Origin: Turnera subulata
Lineage: Eukaryota > Streptophyta > Magnoliopsida > Malpighiales > Passifloraceae
Reading direction: 5' to 3'
Assembly (NCBI GenBank): GCA_028386065.3
Contig: JAKUCV010001923.1
Location: forward strand, 4,838-68,837
DNA: 64,000 bases
Part shown: one piece after another, positions 13,001 through 28,000 of the stretch
Position numbering within the stretch: the first letter of the stretch is position 1
How the letters are laid out: each line of letters opens with the position of its first letter
Notes under the pieces: generated by a model
Database searches by the model: none
What the model was told of the DNA's origin: nothing
The model's input: only the letters and a program-made list of their open reading frames with translations
Program-made: the position numbers and the translations under genes

Positions 13001-16000
13001 CCCAAATTGGAGAGATTGGAAATGATGGGCCGAAAGAAAAAAATTTGCCCCCAATTTCCATTCTCTCCATAATGTTTTCCTTTCCCAAACAAGGGGATTT
13101 GCATTGGGAATCGTGTCTTCCCCTCAATGTTCTTTTTCCCCCTAATTTCCCCCCTCCAAAACCAGCCCTTATTGATGTATTTCCTATCGCATAGTTTTTG
13201 GAATGATTTTCTTTTTATCTGTAAGATGCCATGTTTTGTGACATGGGTAATTATCTCAGGCTGACTTAGGTGTCAAGACGAAGACACAACTTATGGCTGA
13301 GAAGTCAGTGTTCAAGATTCTTTTAATGACCATAATTGCTGCCAGCACGGAAGAAGAGCTTAAAGATCCCAATGATGATTTTGTGGTTAATGTTTGCCGC
13401 CATTTCGCTATGCTGTTTTATGTTGATTACACCTCAAATAGCCCTTCAGGTCCAACTGCATCTGCGGTGGGCCCTGTCCTTTCATCAAATGCTAGTGGGA
13501 GTTCCAGGTCAAAGAGTACATGCACTAATCTGAAGGAGTTGGACCCTCTTATATTTCTAGATGCATTGGTTGATGTGCTGGCAGATGAAAATAGGGAGCA
13601 CGCTAAAGCTGCGCTTAATGCTTTAAATGTTTTTGCTGAAACACTCCTGTTTCTTGCTCGCTCAAAACGTGCTGATGTACTAATGTCAAGAGGCCCAGGC
13701 ACTCCAATGATCGTCTCTAGTCCATCAATGAATCCTGTGTATTCACCACCACCAAGTGTTCGCATTCCAGTATTTGAGCAACTCCTACCACGTCTTTTGC
13801 ATTGCTGCTATGGAAGTTCATGGCAAGCCCAAATGGGAGGTGTGATGGGACTTGGTGCTTTGGTAGGAAAGGTCACTGTTGAGACCTTGTGCCTTTTCCA
13901 AGTGAGAATTGTGCGGGGTCTGGTTTATGTTCTCAAAAGGCTTCCCCTTTATGCCAGCAAAGAGCAGGAAGAAACAAGTCAAGTACTTACACAGGTTCTT
14001 CGTGTTGTTAATAATGTTGATGAAGCTAACAGTGAACCCCGCAGGCAAAGTTTTCAGGGGGTGGTCGAGTTTCTTGCGACTGAATTGTTCAATGCCAACT
14101 CCTCTATTACTGTAAGAAAGAATGTCCAGTCATGTTTGGCTCTTTTGGCTAGTAGAACTGGTAGTGAGGTCTCAGAATTGCTTGAGCCCTTATATCAGCC
14201 TTTGCTTCAGCCTCTCATCGTGCGGCCACTTCGGTCAAAAACTGTTGATCAACAGGTATTCTTTCTCGCTAGTGATCACTATTGAAAATTTCCATTTTTC
14301 TCTAACTTGGTTTGGTTTCTACAGGTTGGGACAGTTACAGCTCTGAACTTTTGCCTTGCCTTGAGGCCCCCACTTCTGAAGCTAACTCAGGAATTGGTGA
14401 ACTTTTTGCAAGAAGCATTGCAAATAGCTGAGGCTGATGAGAATGCGTGGGCTGTGAAGTTTATGAATCACAAAATGGCCACATCATTAAACAAACTTCG
14501 AACAGCTTGCATTGAGCTACTTTGTACCGCTATGGCATGGGCTGATTTCAGAACTCCAAATCATGCTGACTTTCGTTCCAAGATCATTTCCATGTTCTTC
14601 AAGTCTTTGACGTGTCGAACGCCAGAAATTGTGGCTGTTGCCAAAGAGGGTCTTCGACAGGTTTTCCCGAGTGCTCATCGCTGTAGTGTATTTTTTTGTG
14701 CGTGCATGTATTCATTTGTTTGTTTTTTCACTTTTCTATCAGGGGATTTACTTTTCTCTTTTTTGCATGTTACTTTTGCTTAGGTCATCAATCAGCAGCG
14801 GATGCCAAAAGAGCTTCTGCAGAGCAGCCTCAGGCCTATACTTGTCAATTTGGCTCACACCAAGAATCTTAGCATGCCACTTTTGCAAGGTCTAGCCCGC
14901 CTGCTTGAACTTTTGTCTAGTTGGTTTAATGTTGCATTAGGTGGTAAGTTGCTGGAGCACCTTAAGAAATGGTTGGAACCTGAAAAACTTGCCCAGAGTA
15001 TGAAATCGTGGAAGGCCGGAGAAGAGCCAAAAATTGCAGCAGGTATGGACATACATATTTAAGATCTCCTGTTGTTTGGAGATTTACACATAAAGATTCC
15101 TTCATTGTTACACACCTAGACTCCTATGTGTCTGGATGTTTTCCATGCTTCTTGGTACATATGTAGAGATAAGCATGTATGTACCTGTACCAGCATATGT
15201 ATGCACATTAGTAATGCAACATCTTTTGTTTGTGTCTGCAGCTATTATTGAGCTATTTCACTTGCTTCCTCACGCTGCATCAAAATTTTTGGATGAACTA
15301 GTAACCTTGACTATTGAATTGGAAGGAGCTCTTCCCCCTGGCCAAGTCTACAGCGAGATTAACAGTCCATATCGCCTTCCTCTCACTAAGTTCTTAAATC
15401 GATATGCAGCTCTTGCTGTTGATTATTTTCTAGCTCGATTAAGTGATCAAAAATACTTTAGAAGGTGAGGTTAAAATGCTTGGAAATCGCTGACTACAAA
15501 TTTTAGAATTCCTTTGGTGATTCTTCTTTTCTGTCTCTTTTGACAGGTTCATGTACATTATACGATCAGATGCCGGCCGACCGTTGAGAGATGAACTAGC
15601 AAAGTCTCCTCAAAAGATACTTGCAAGTGCCTTTCCTGAGTTTCTCCCTAAATCTGATGTTGCAATGACTCCTGGATCTTCAACTCCACCTGCTGCACTG
15701 TTGGGTGAAGAAGGCCTTGTAGCTCCATCTGAGAATTCTGGTTTGCCATTTGTGCCTCCCAGTGCGACCTCGGGTGCTTATTTTCAAGGGCTTGCTCTTG
15801 TTAAAACGTTGGTCAAATTGATACCAGGCTGGTTGCAAAACAATCGTCCTGTATTTGATACGTTGGTGCTTGTATGGAAATCACCCATGAGGATATCTCG
15901 TTTGCAAAAGGAGCAAGAGTTGAACTTGGTTCAAGTAAGTATTGTTGTCATGTCGACCAGTAAAAACTTTGACTTTATTGCTTTATTATATTGGAAAGTA

Positions 16001-19000
16001 CTTCTAGGCCAATGCACAATTACTTAAGTTGAAAATTTAGGAATTGCAAACTGGAATAGTTTCTTAGTGTTGAATACACTTGGTTGTTGGTTGGTTTGAT
16101 TTTACTTCTATCTCGTAGGCATTCTGATGTCCTCCATTTCCATCTGCTGTTTTATTTGGCGCTGTCATCAGTATCCTAACATCTGCACAAGTTAATCAAA
16201 GAATTTTTAAGATAGATTTCCTGCCAATAAAATGTGAAATCCTTTTCTTTTCCTGCTGCTGGCCTTGCTGTTTCATTTTTAGATAAGTTATCTTTGTTGA
16301 TTTTCCTTATGGGATGTCTTTCCGCATGTTCACACATGCCAACATTATCTAATGTAACTTTTATTGTAAATTCAGGTTAAAGAAAGCAAATGGCTTGTCA
16401 AATGCTTCCTTAATTACTTGCGACACGACAAAACCGAAGTTAATGTTCTCTTTGACATACTCTCCATCTTCTTGTTTCACAGTCGTATAGACTATACATT
16501 TTTGAAGGAGTTTTACATTATTGAGGTAATTCAGCTGTTGCTTCTGTTCTTCTTGTATGTTACTTCAGTGTTATTCTGATTCATTCCTTATGCCTTACCA
16601 ACCTGCATGCTAATTTGTATGTTTTCCAGGTGGCAGAAGGGTATCCTCCCAACATGAAGAGAGCACTTCTCTTGCATTTTCTGAACCTTTTCCAATCTAA
16701 ACAGCTTGGTCATGACCATTTGGTGGTTGTTATGCAAATGCTCATTCTTCCCATGCTTGCTCATGCTTTCCAGAACGGACAAAGCTGGGAGGTTGTCGAC
16801 CCTGGTATCATAAAGACAATTGTTGACAAACTACTTGATCCACCAGAAGAGGTGATGCATAGATTCTGAATGATCCTTAATTGTGTTGTAGAATTTGTTG
16901 GTTGTGCTTTTGACAGTCTTGGTCCTTAAATTGTCTTTTGATCTTCTAGTTGTCAAATGTTCCTGATTTTTGTGAGCAGGTTTCTGCGGATTATGACGAG
17001 CCCTTGAGGATTGAACTGTTGCAGCTTGCGACTTTACTTCTTAAATATCTCCAAAATGACCTTGTTAATCATAGGAAAGAACTTATCAAATTTGGCTGGA
17101 ATCATCTCAAACGCGAGGATAGTGCTAGCAAGCAGTGGGCTTTTGTCAACGTTTGCCACTTCCTAGAATCATATCAGGCCCCAGAGAAAATTATACTTCA
17201 GGTAATATTGGTGATTCATGTAAGACTGCAATGCAAACTTTGCTCTGACCTTAAGCGCTCAAATTAGCTCGTACTTGAAGTCTCAAAAGTTCATCCTTAA
17301 ACGTTATGGTCTTTGGAAGTTAAACTTCTGTAAGTTGACGTATCTTATCATCAATGACCAAGCTTGGCATGTCATGCCATGAACCTTTGAAAATATACGA
17401 AAAGAAAAAGAAAGAGCTTTTACTACCCTGAAATTCGAACTTGGCTGTCTCAATTTCAGTATCACTGCTGGATCATACCCTTCTTTAACTAATGACAACA
17501 CTGTTGACATTTCTAACTTGGTGGCCGTTCTCTGATTTCTCAAGCGGCTTCACTTCTAAGGTCAATCTCTATTACTAAGTTCAGGCACTATATGGCAATT
17601 ACTTCATGTCTGAATGAAGGGGCTGATAGGAAAGATATTGGAATGACTATTTGGTTGTATGCGTTCTGACAATGAACTTAATGTGCTTGGTGAATTGCTC
17701 GTGAAGATGTAGACTATCCATTGACATGTCATTCTCAATCCAATCCAAATGGCCACCGTGCTATCGCCTATTCTTCCATATGTTTTCTCTCTGATTTTAT
17801 AGCACCTGAATTAACAAATCAGCCAAACTTTTGCACTCTGCATTAGCTTTCATGTCTTTTGTGCCCGTGAATGCATGACCTGCGATTATATCCACATGAT
17901 AGTTATCGAGTTTTCTAACATGCTGTGGTTTGTGCTGAAATGATTTTGTTCTGATTATGAGTACGGGATATTACAAAAGCATATATACACTACAATTCAT
18001 GTGACGTGGAAAGAAGATTCTTAACATACTTGCAAATGTAGGTTTTTGTTGCACTTCTGAGGACCTGCCAACCAGAAAATAAATTGCTGGTCAAGCAAGC
18101 CCTTGACATACTGATGCCAGCATTACCTCGGAGATTGCCTCTTGGAGATTCTCGGATGCCGATTTGGATAAGATACACGAAAAAGATTTTGGTTGAGGAA
18201 GGTCACTCAATACCGAATTTGATTCATATTTTTCAGTTAATTGTGCGCCATTCAGATCTCTTCTACAGCTGCCGAGCACAATTTGTACCGCAGATGGTCA
18301 ATTCTCTGAGTCGACTTGGCTTGCCATACAATACTACAGCTGAAAACAGGCGTCTTGCAATTGAACTTGCGGGATTAGTGGTTGGCTGGGAAAGGCAAAG
18401 GCAAAATGAAATGAAGGTTACAACTGATAATGATCTCACTGGGCAGGCCAGTGATGGATTTAACTCTGGATCTGCCGCTGCTGACCCTAAACGTGCAGTG
18501 GATGGATCTACATTCCCTGAAGACCCAACCAAGAGAGTTAAAGTTGAACCTGGTCTTCAATCCATTGTCATGTCACCTGGAGGTCCTTCGTCACTAGGTA
18601 TTTCATCAATTGCTAGCATAGAAACCCCTGGATCTGGTGGCCAGCCTGATGAAGAGTTCAAGCCAAATGCTGCCATGGAAGAAATGATAATTAATTTTCT
18701 CATAAGAGTGAGTGTCTCTATCTTTTCATTTCTTCTCCTTTACTCTCAATTTTTGCTTTCCTTTTAAGATATATACTTTTTCCTTTATGCATTTATCATC
18801 CTAAATTTGTTGGTGACATACCCTTCTGTATTTAGTTTTTAAGGTGCTTTATAGTCTGTTATAAACAAAACTTATAGACTTACATAACTTGTTGCAGACT
18901 CCTAGGGCAATGTTTGAGGATTTTAAATAAAATCTTACCTATATTCCAAATATTTTTGGTCAGATTGGTAAACGTTTGAAAGTGGGGTCTAACCTTTTTC

Positions 19001-22000
19001 CCTTCACGTTGAGTGTACAAATCACTCATCTTCTTTGCTTGACAACACACTTCATGGTGACAAACCTGTTAGTAACAAGGGTCGAGATTATTCTTATATG
19101 CACCCTAAATGAACACCCAACTTATGGTATAGTCTGCAGTTTACCACGTTCATAAAACTTTCAATCTGCATCAAAGTCCTTTTTTGTTTGCTTTCCAAGA
19201 ATTTTCTATTATGTAGACTTGGGTTTTGAGTGTTGGTGCCTATGTGGATACAGGTTGCTTTGGTCATAGAGCCCAAGGACAAGGAAGCAAGTACCATGTA
19301 TAAACAGGCTCTAGACCTACTTTCACAAGCTCTGGAGGTGTGGCCAAATGCTAATGTCAAGTTCAATTATTTAGAAAAACTTCTTAGCAGCATTCAGCCA
19401 TCACAGTCAAAGGATCCTTCCTCAGCTCTTGCGCAGGGCTTGGATGTCATGAACAAGGTCTTGGAAAAGCAGCCACATTTATTCATCAGGAATAACATCA
19501 ACCAGATATCTCAAGTATGTTTCCGGCTGTGTGCATTTGCCCAATTTATTCAGCTGTTTTGCCGTTTCTAGTTTATATTACTAATCTTTCTGTCATTATT
19601 TGTATCAGATTCTAGAACCTTGTTTCAAGCATAAAATGTTGGATGCTGGAAAGTCATTGTGCTCTCTGTTGAAGATGGTCTTTGTTGCTTTTCCACCTGA
19701 TGCAGCTACCACGCCTTCAGATGTGAAGTTGTTGTTTCAAAAGGTTGATGAGTTGATACAGAAGCTCATAAATGCTGTTACAGCTCCTAGCACGCCAGCT
19801 GAAGATAACTCTGCTAGTTCAATTAGCTTTGTATTGCTTCTTATCAAGACGTTAATGGAAGTGGATAAGTACATTGAACCGAGCATCTTGGTTCGTATCC
19901 TTCAACGGTTAGCACGGGATATGGGATCCTCTGCAAGTTCTCATATGAGACAAGTATGCTCCTCTCTGCCTTCATGTTTCTTTTAGTGTTGATGAGCTCC
20001 AGTTTCCTTGGAGATTGACTTTTTAGTGGTTGAGTTTTTCTTGTATCACTGTCACTTCCTATTTGATCTTGTTGTGGGGATTCCAGGATAGCGTTAAAGT
20101 GCCTAACTTTTCAATTATATCACAACCAAAGTTTCTAATCTAGTCTCGTTTTGCCCAAAAGCTTGCTTCAGTGTGACATCATTCTTGATATCAAACGGCT
20201 TATGATGTGTTTTTTGCTGGACCAGGTGGATAGATCTGCAATCCTGGTCTTGGGATTGATCCTGGACATTGATAGCTAATAATTGAAATCAATACCATAT
20301 GGTTGATATCATTCTTAGTTACAATATTTCCTAACTTCACTTGGTGGGTTACTTGGGTTTGCTTAACCAATATATTTCTTTCTGTAGACTGGTCTTTTGG
20401 GATAGAGCTCCTCCTTAAGATATATTGCGGCCTTGTCGATGTGAACTTTTCCTCCTTGTCCTATGAGCATATGTACTGTAGGCCTTACATGGATCATCCG
20501 AATTATCTGTTTGCATACATATAAAATTTAATGAAATTTGCTATTTGGAAATGTAAGTTCAGTTGTTTTTCTAGATGCTAGGACTTTATCTTCCATTATC
20601 ATTTCTCCATGGAATATGTTTGAATACATTACTGCCACTTGGGAAATCATCTCTTGCATTTGTTGATGTTTTAAGACTTAATTCATTTCAGGGTCAGCGA
20701 ATGGATCCAGATTCAGCAGTATCTTCTTCTCGTCAAGCTGCTGATGTTGGAGCAATCATATCTAACCTAAAATCCGTGCTGAAGCTCATTGGGGAGAAAG
20801 TCATGGTTGTTCCAGAATGCAAACGATCAGTGACTCAAATTTTGAATAACTTGCTCTCAGAGAAAGGCACTGATGCCAGTGTACTTCTTTGCATACTAGA
20901 CGTGATAAAAGGGTGGATAGAAGATGAGTCTCCCAAACCAGGGACAGTCATGTCTAATGTTTTCCTTAATCCTAAAGAGATAGTCTCTTTTCTTCAGAAG
21001 CTCTCACAAGTTGATAAACAAAACATCCGCCCTGATATGCAGGAAGAGTGGGACAACAAATATCTTCAGCTACTTTATGGAATTTGTGCTGATTCAAAGT
21101 AAGACTTTGTGTTAATTGTTGCTTCTCTATCATGAACGTTTCACCAACATGCTTTGGTTCATTTTTTAGGTACCCACTGACTCTACGTCAAGAGGTGTTT
21201 CAGAAGGTGGAAAGACAATTCATGCTTGGTTTACGAGCAAGAGATCCTCACATCAGGATGAAATTCTTTTTGCTTTATCATGAATCTCTTGGGAAAACAC
21301 TATTTACTAGGCTGCAGTATATCATCCAACTTCAGGACTGGGAAGCTTTAAGTGATGTTTTCTGGCTCAAACAGGGTCTTGATCTTCTTTTAGCAGTTCT
21401 GGTTGAGGATAAGCCTATCACACTGGCCCCAAACTCTGCCAGGGTGATGCCGCTTGTGGTCTCGAATTCTTTTCCAGATGGTTCTGGAATGCAACAACAA
21501 GTTACTGATGTTCCTGAGGGTACTGAGGATGCTTCCCTCTCATTTGATGGTCTTGTTCGTAAGCACGCTCAGTTTCTGAATGTCACAAGCAAACTTCAGG
21601 TTAGAACATCTGTTTTTAACTTTTGAGGACTAGTTGAATTACCACATCTTTAGGACCCGGCCTCATTTCTTATTTGAACAAACTAGTATATTCTTAGATG
21701 AACCTACTGTAGGTGGAGCAATATTGTGGTGGAGCAATATTGTAGTGTATTATTACTTTACGTCATTATGCCAAGCACTTCAATAGCCTAATTTTGATTG
21801 CAAGTAATTCGTTGATATTTAAATATGTTCTACCATGTTAACTAGATTTCCTTCTTCCAGGTGTCTGATCTTGTTATTCCGTTAAGAGAATTGGCCCATA
21901 CAGATGCTAATGTTGCATACCATCTGTGGGTGCTGGTTTTCCCCATTGTATGGGTGACCCTGAACAAAGATGAGCAGGTGGCATTAGCTAAACCAATGAT

Positions 22001-25000
22001 ATCTCTCCTGTCGAAGGATTATCACAAGAAGCAGCAAGCCAGCAGACCAAATGTTGTGCAGGCACTTCTGGAGGGCCTCCAGCTGAGCCATCCTCAACCT
22101 CGGATGCCAAGTGAACTCATCAAATATATTGGGAAAACCTACAATGCCTGGCACATCGCACTGGCTTTGCTGGAAAGCCATGTAATGCTGTTTATGAATG
22201 ACTCAAAGTGCTCTGAGTCTCTGGCAGAGCTTTACCGTTTGCTCAATGAAGAAGATATGAGATGTGGGCTGTGGAAGAAAAGGTCAATCACTGCTGAAAC
22301 GAGAGCTGGACTTTCACTAGTTCAACATGGTTACTGGCAGCGTGCTCAAAGCCTTTTTTACCAAGCCATGGTTAAGGCAACTCAAGGCACATATAACAAC
22401 ACTGTACCCAAGGCTGAGATGTGTCTTTGGGAAGAACAATGGCTTTACTGTGCAACTCAGCTTAGTCAGTGGGATGCCTTGGTAGATTTTGGGAAAAGCA
22501 TTGAAAATTATGAGATACTTCTTGATAGCCTTTGGAAATTGCCTGATTGGACATATATGAAGGATCATGTTATTCCTAAGGCTCAAGTAGAAGAAACTCC
22601 AAAACTTCGTCTGATCCAAGCGTTCTTTGCCCTTCACGATAGAAACACAAATGGAATCGGGGATGCTGAAAATATAGTGGGAAAGGGAGTTGACCTGGCT
22701 TTAGAGCAGTGGTGGCAACTGCCTGAAATGTCTGTGCATTCCAGAATTCCACTCTTGCAGCAATTCCAGCAGCTAGTTGAGGTTCAAGAGTCTGCTCGAA
22801 TTCTTGTGGACATTTCCAATGGAAACAAACCTCCAGGCAATTCTGTTGTCGGTGTGCATGGAAATGTCTACGCTGATCTCAAGGATATTCTTGAGACCTG
22901 GAGATTAAGAACTCCAAATAAATGGGATAACATGTCTGTTTGGTATGATCTGCTCCAGTGGAGGAACGAAATGTATAATGCTGTGATTGATGCGTTCAAA
23001 GATTTCGGCACTACAAATGCCCAACTCCATCATCTTGGTTATCGTGACAAAGCATGGAATGTAAATAGGCTTGCTCATATTGCTCGTAAACAAGGCCTTT
23101 ATGATGTATGTGTGACAATTCTTGAAAAGATGTATGGCCATTCAACCATGGAAGTCCAGGTACTTTTTTCATTTAACCAAAAGCATGACATTCCTTATTA
23201 TGCACAGTTTCACAGTTCAGAAATGCTGCCCTTTAGGTCTGGGTTTAGATGATCCATGATGAACCTCACGGGGCAGAAGCACATATCAAATTCAGGCTTA
23301 GTTGACCACACTCGCAATTAATTACTGTCAAAAACATATATTTTTGTATATGATATATTATTTTGTAGATGTAATCCCGGAGGATTAGCATAAAGTCACA
23401 CCAGTTAGCTTTGATAAAAGATCTAAAAGTTGCAACAGAAAAAATGTCATGTGAGCTTGACATTGTTTCAATAAAAGATGAAATGAGAGACTGATTTTAT
23501 ATTTGTTTCTCAGTCATTTCCCTGTTTTTATGAAACTGATTTTGATTTTGTCATCAGTCATGTCATGTCCCTGTGTTGAAGGTTATTGTTTAGTGGATTT
23601 GAGCAGAAGTAGGCATGTTTGCTTTTATGAGATTACAGTAATTCTCAATAATTTTGTACAGGAAATATAGAGGAAATTTTTACAGCCTGCACCAAACAAA
23701 AAGAAATGAGGACGACTTTAGAATTTCTGAAACTTTCCAACATTTATGCTTTTTAAGAATACGAACTAAAACACACTTGCCATAGTTGTATTTCCCATGT
23801 TTATTAACAAATACATGTGAGCAAATCTCGCATAAATTAGAGAATCTACAATCTTTGGATGATTTCCTCAACTAACATAATGTAGGAGTAGGCATGCAGC
23901 AAAGGTTAATCACCATGATGGAATTCTTTCTGGCATGGCCTTCTTATCATATGCTTGGAAGCCCTTGAACTGTTATTTCTTTTTCAGATGGTTTGGTTTT
24001 TAGGCTTGTCCTGCTAACCTATGTAGTCTATTGAATGCAAATGTCTCTTCAGTCCTTTATTCTTTTCTGTTCTCCATTCCCTCCATGATTGTGGTGTTTC
24101 CCATATTTCCTAATCATTACAGGAAGCCTTTGTTAAGATAAGAGAGCAAGCAAAAGCTTATCTGGAAATGAAGGGGGAGCTTAGTAGCGGTCTTAATTTG
24201 ATCAACAGCACTAATCTGGAATATTTTCCTGTGAAGCACAAAGCTGAAATTTTTCGTCTTAGGGGAGATTTTCTGTTGAAGCTAAATGACTCTGAAGGTG
24301 CCAATCTTGCATATTCAAATGCAATCAGCCTTTTCAAAAACTTGCCCAAAGGATGGATAAGCTGGGGAAATTACTGTGACATGGTATATTGTTGCTTTTC
24401 CTTTATTCCATTTGAGTGTGCGTTCTGATATTTTTGGTGCTAATCTGGTTTCAAACCTTTCAGGCATACAAGGAAACCCATGATGAAATTTGGCTGGAAT
24501 ACGCTGTTAGTTGCTTTCTTCAAGGTATCAAATTTGGTGTTTCCAATTCCAGAAGCCATCTAGCTCGAGTTCTGTATCTTCTCAGCTTTGATACTCCCAA
24601 CGAGCCTGTAGGGAAAGCATTTGATAAGTACTTGGAGCAGATACCACACTGGGTGTGGCTTTCATGGATTCCACAGCTACTTCTTTCTTTGCAAAGGACA
24701 GAGGCACCTCACTGCAAACTAGTTCTGCTCAAAGTAGCAACTGTATATCCGCAGGTGGGTATTTTTCCCTTTTCATAGATTATTGGGAATTTTAAACTGA
24801 TAATAACATTTCCATTCTTGTATCAAATTCTTAGGCTCTGTATTACTGGCTTCGCACATATTTGCTAGAGCGTCGTGATGTTGCAAATAAATCTGAGCTA
24901 GGTAGACTGGCAATGGCCCAGCAAAGGTTGCAGCAAAATAGCTCTGCTACTGGGGCTGCTTCTGTTGGCTTGGCTGATGGGAATCAAAGAGTACAGAATA

Positions 25001-28000
25001 ATGCTGGGGGCACTTTACCCACGGACAATCAAGTTCATCAAGGCACTCCATCTAGCAGTGGGATTGGATCTCATGATGGTGGAAACTCTCATGGACAAGA
25101 ACCTGAAAGGTCCACTGCAGTTGAAAGCAGTGTGCATTCAGGGAATGATCAACCTCTACAACAAAGTTCCTCGACAATCAGTGATGGTGGTCAGAGCGCA
25201 GTTAGGCGTAATGGTGCTTTAGGATTGGTTGCTTCTGCTGCCAGTGCTTTTGATGCTGCCAAGGATATAATGGAAGCTCTTAGAAGCAAGCATTCTAATT
25301 TGGCTGCTGAATTAGAGGTGGCAATTTCCATGCAGTATTTGCTTTGGTGCATTTATTACTTAAGACATTACCCAGGGGCAATAAATTTTTTAACAGAAAG
25401 GAAATAAATTACATTTTGACAAAAGAAAGGAAATAAATTAGATAGAGGTGCTAGAACCGCAGACTTTGGCCTAACAAGGAAATCACTTCCGTTTCTTTTT
25501 TGGGTTTTGCTTGGTATATTGTGCCTCTTTTTAGTTTAATTGAATAATGTTGGAAACTGCCTTAGATTTCATATTACGTTTATCATTAATCTGTGCATAA
25601 AGGAACAAGGAGGAAGTGCCTGTGCTGATAGCCATAGAGAACTTCCAAGTTACAGTGATATAGTTGTTGTCTTTGCTGCATCCTGTTTTTGTATTGTTCA
25701 AACTGTATGATTGAACTTAAGACTTTGTTTTGCAGTCACTGCTCACAGAAATTGGTTCACGGTTTGTTACTCTGCCAGAGGAGAGACTTCTTGCGGTGGT
25801 CAATGCTCTGCTCCATCGTTGTTACAAGTACCCAACTGCAACTACAGCAGAGGTTCCCCAATCTCTCAAGAAAGAACTCTCTGGTGTGTGCAGGGCTTGC
25901 TTTTCTGCTGATGCTGTGAACAAGCATGTTGATTTTGTGAGAGAATACAAGCAGGACTTTGAGCGGGATCTTGATCCAGAAAGTACAGCTACCTTCCCTG
26001 CGACCCTTTCAGAACTGACTGAACGATTGAAACATTGGAAAAATATTCTTCAAAGCAATGTGGAGGACAGGTTTCCTGCTGTGTTGAAGCTTGAAGAGGA
26101 GAGCAGGGTGTTGCGTGACTTCCATGTTGTTGACGTAGAGGTTCCAGGACAGTATTTCACAGATCAGGTAAGCTGGTCATTTCACTTTTACCTGTTTGTG
26201 TTAATTGATCTGTTATTAACATTGGACTACTTAAGTGGTGTGAGTAATGTGTGGAATCCATTTATGTTTTCAGCTTGTAACTCCCCATTTTCTGCCTCAT
26301 GTCAACTTTCCTTGGATGATTGTCTAATATAATTTTGTATATTCTCAGTTAGTTATATTTTGGTAGATTGTTCTGTATCATGATATTTTGGTATATTCAC
26401 TGCTGTTTTATACTGTTCTTGACTATTTCAGGAAATTGCACCAGACCATACGGTTAAGTTGGACAGGGTGGGCGCTGATATTCCCATTGTTAGGAGGCAT
26501 GGAAGCAGTTTTCGGCGTCTGACACTTATCGGCTCTGATGGCTCTCAACGCCATTTCATTGTCCAGACATCATTGACTCCAAACGCGAGAAGTGATGAAC
26601 GTATATTGCAGCTTTTCCGTGTGTTGAATCAGATGTTTGATAAACATAAAGAATCAAGGCGTCGTCACATAATCATTCATACGCCAATTATAATTCCAGT
26701 TTGGTCCCAGGTGAGGAAACTTCTCATTCTGGTCAAATCCCTTGAATTTTCTTTTGTGACAGCTGGAAAGTGTGACGGATCTTATATTTCTCACAAGAAG
26801 CTAGGATATATTGTTTCAATAGTGAGACCTTCAATCAGTCTCTCACCGCAGGAATTGATGTTCTTTATTTTTCTGTTGAAGTCTGCTGATGCTGAGCGGC
26901 CTCAGGCAGTATTGCAAATTTTGAGGTGCATGTAAGATATTGATGTAGCTATTTGCTTTATGGCAGGTTCGCATGGTTGAAGATGATGTAATGTACAGCA
27001 CTTTCCTCGAGGTATATGAGAATCATTGCGCAAGGAATGACCGAGAGGCAGATCTGCCCATTACTTACTTCAAGGAGCAATTAAACCAAGCGATATCTGG
27101 CCAGATCTCTCCTGAAGCTGTTGTGGATCTACGCCTTCATGCTTATAATGAGATAATTAAGAATCTTGTATCTGATGGCATATTTTCGCAGTACATGTAC
27201 AAAATTCTGCTGAATGGAAACCATATGTGGGCCTTTAAAAAGCAATTTGCCGTCCAGCTGGCCCTTTCAAGTTTTATGTCCTTCATGCTGCAAATTGGAG
27301 GAAGGTCACCCAATAAGATATTATTTGCCAAGAACACGGGAAAAATTTTCCAGACAGATTTTCACCCCGCATATGATGCAAGTGGGATGATTGAATTCAA
27401 TGAGCCAGTGCCTTTCCGTCTTACTAGAAATATGCAGGCATTTTTCTCCCATTTCGGAGTTGAAGGTCTTATTGTATCTGCAATGTGTGCTGCAGCACAG
27501 GCAGTGGTTTCTCCTAAAGTAAGTTGTATTGTGTAGCATTAAATTGACCAAAGACCTAAAACACATTGGTATGATCGTGATGGGGTTTTTCTTGTATTGT
27601 CTTAATGCAGCAAAGTCAACATTTGTGGCATCAGCTAGCCATGTTTTTCCGTGATGAACTTCTATGTTGGTCTTGGAGAAGGCCACTCGGGATGCCTCTA
27701 GCCCCTGTTACTGGAGGCGGCAATATGAACCCCGTTGAGTTCAAGCACAAGGTCACTGCTAATGTTGAACATGTTATCAGCCGGATAAATGGAATAGCTC
27801 CTCAGTCTATTTCGGAAGAGGTAAGCTACCAAAATTCATTTGATTCTTTTTTAGCTGCTCACAGATTTCAATGTTAAAATTATATTCCCAGTCCAACATT
27901 TCCAATGCCAGTCAATATTCAGGTGGAAGTCATATAGTATTGGTGAAACCCTGCACATCATTATCTTCATTTCTTGTGTTCAACTCATCTTTCTTTTTGA

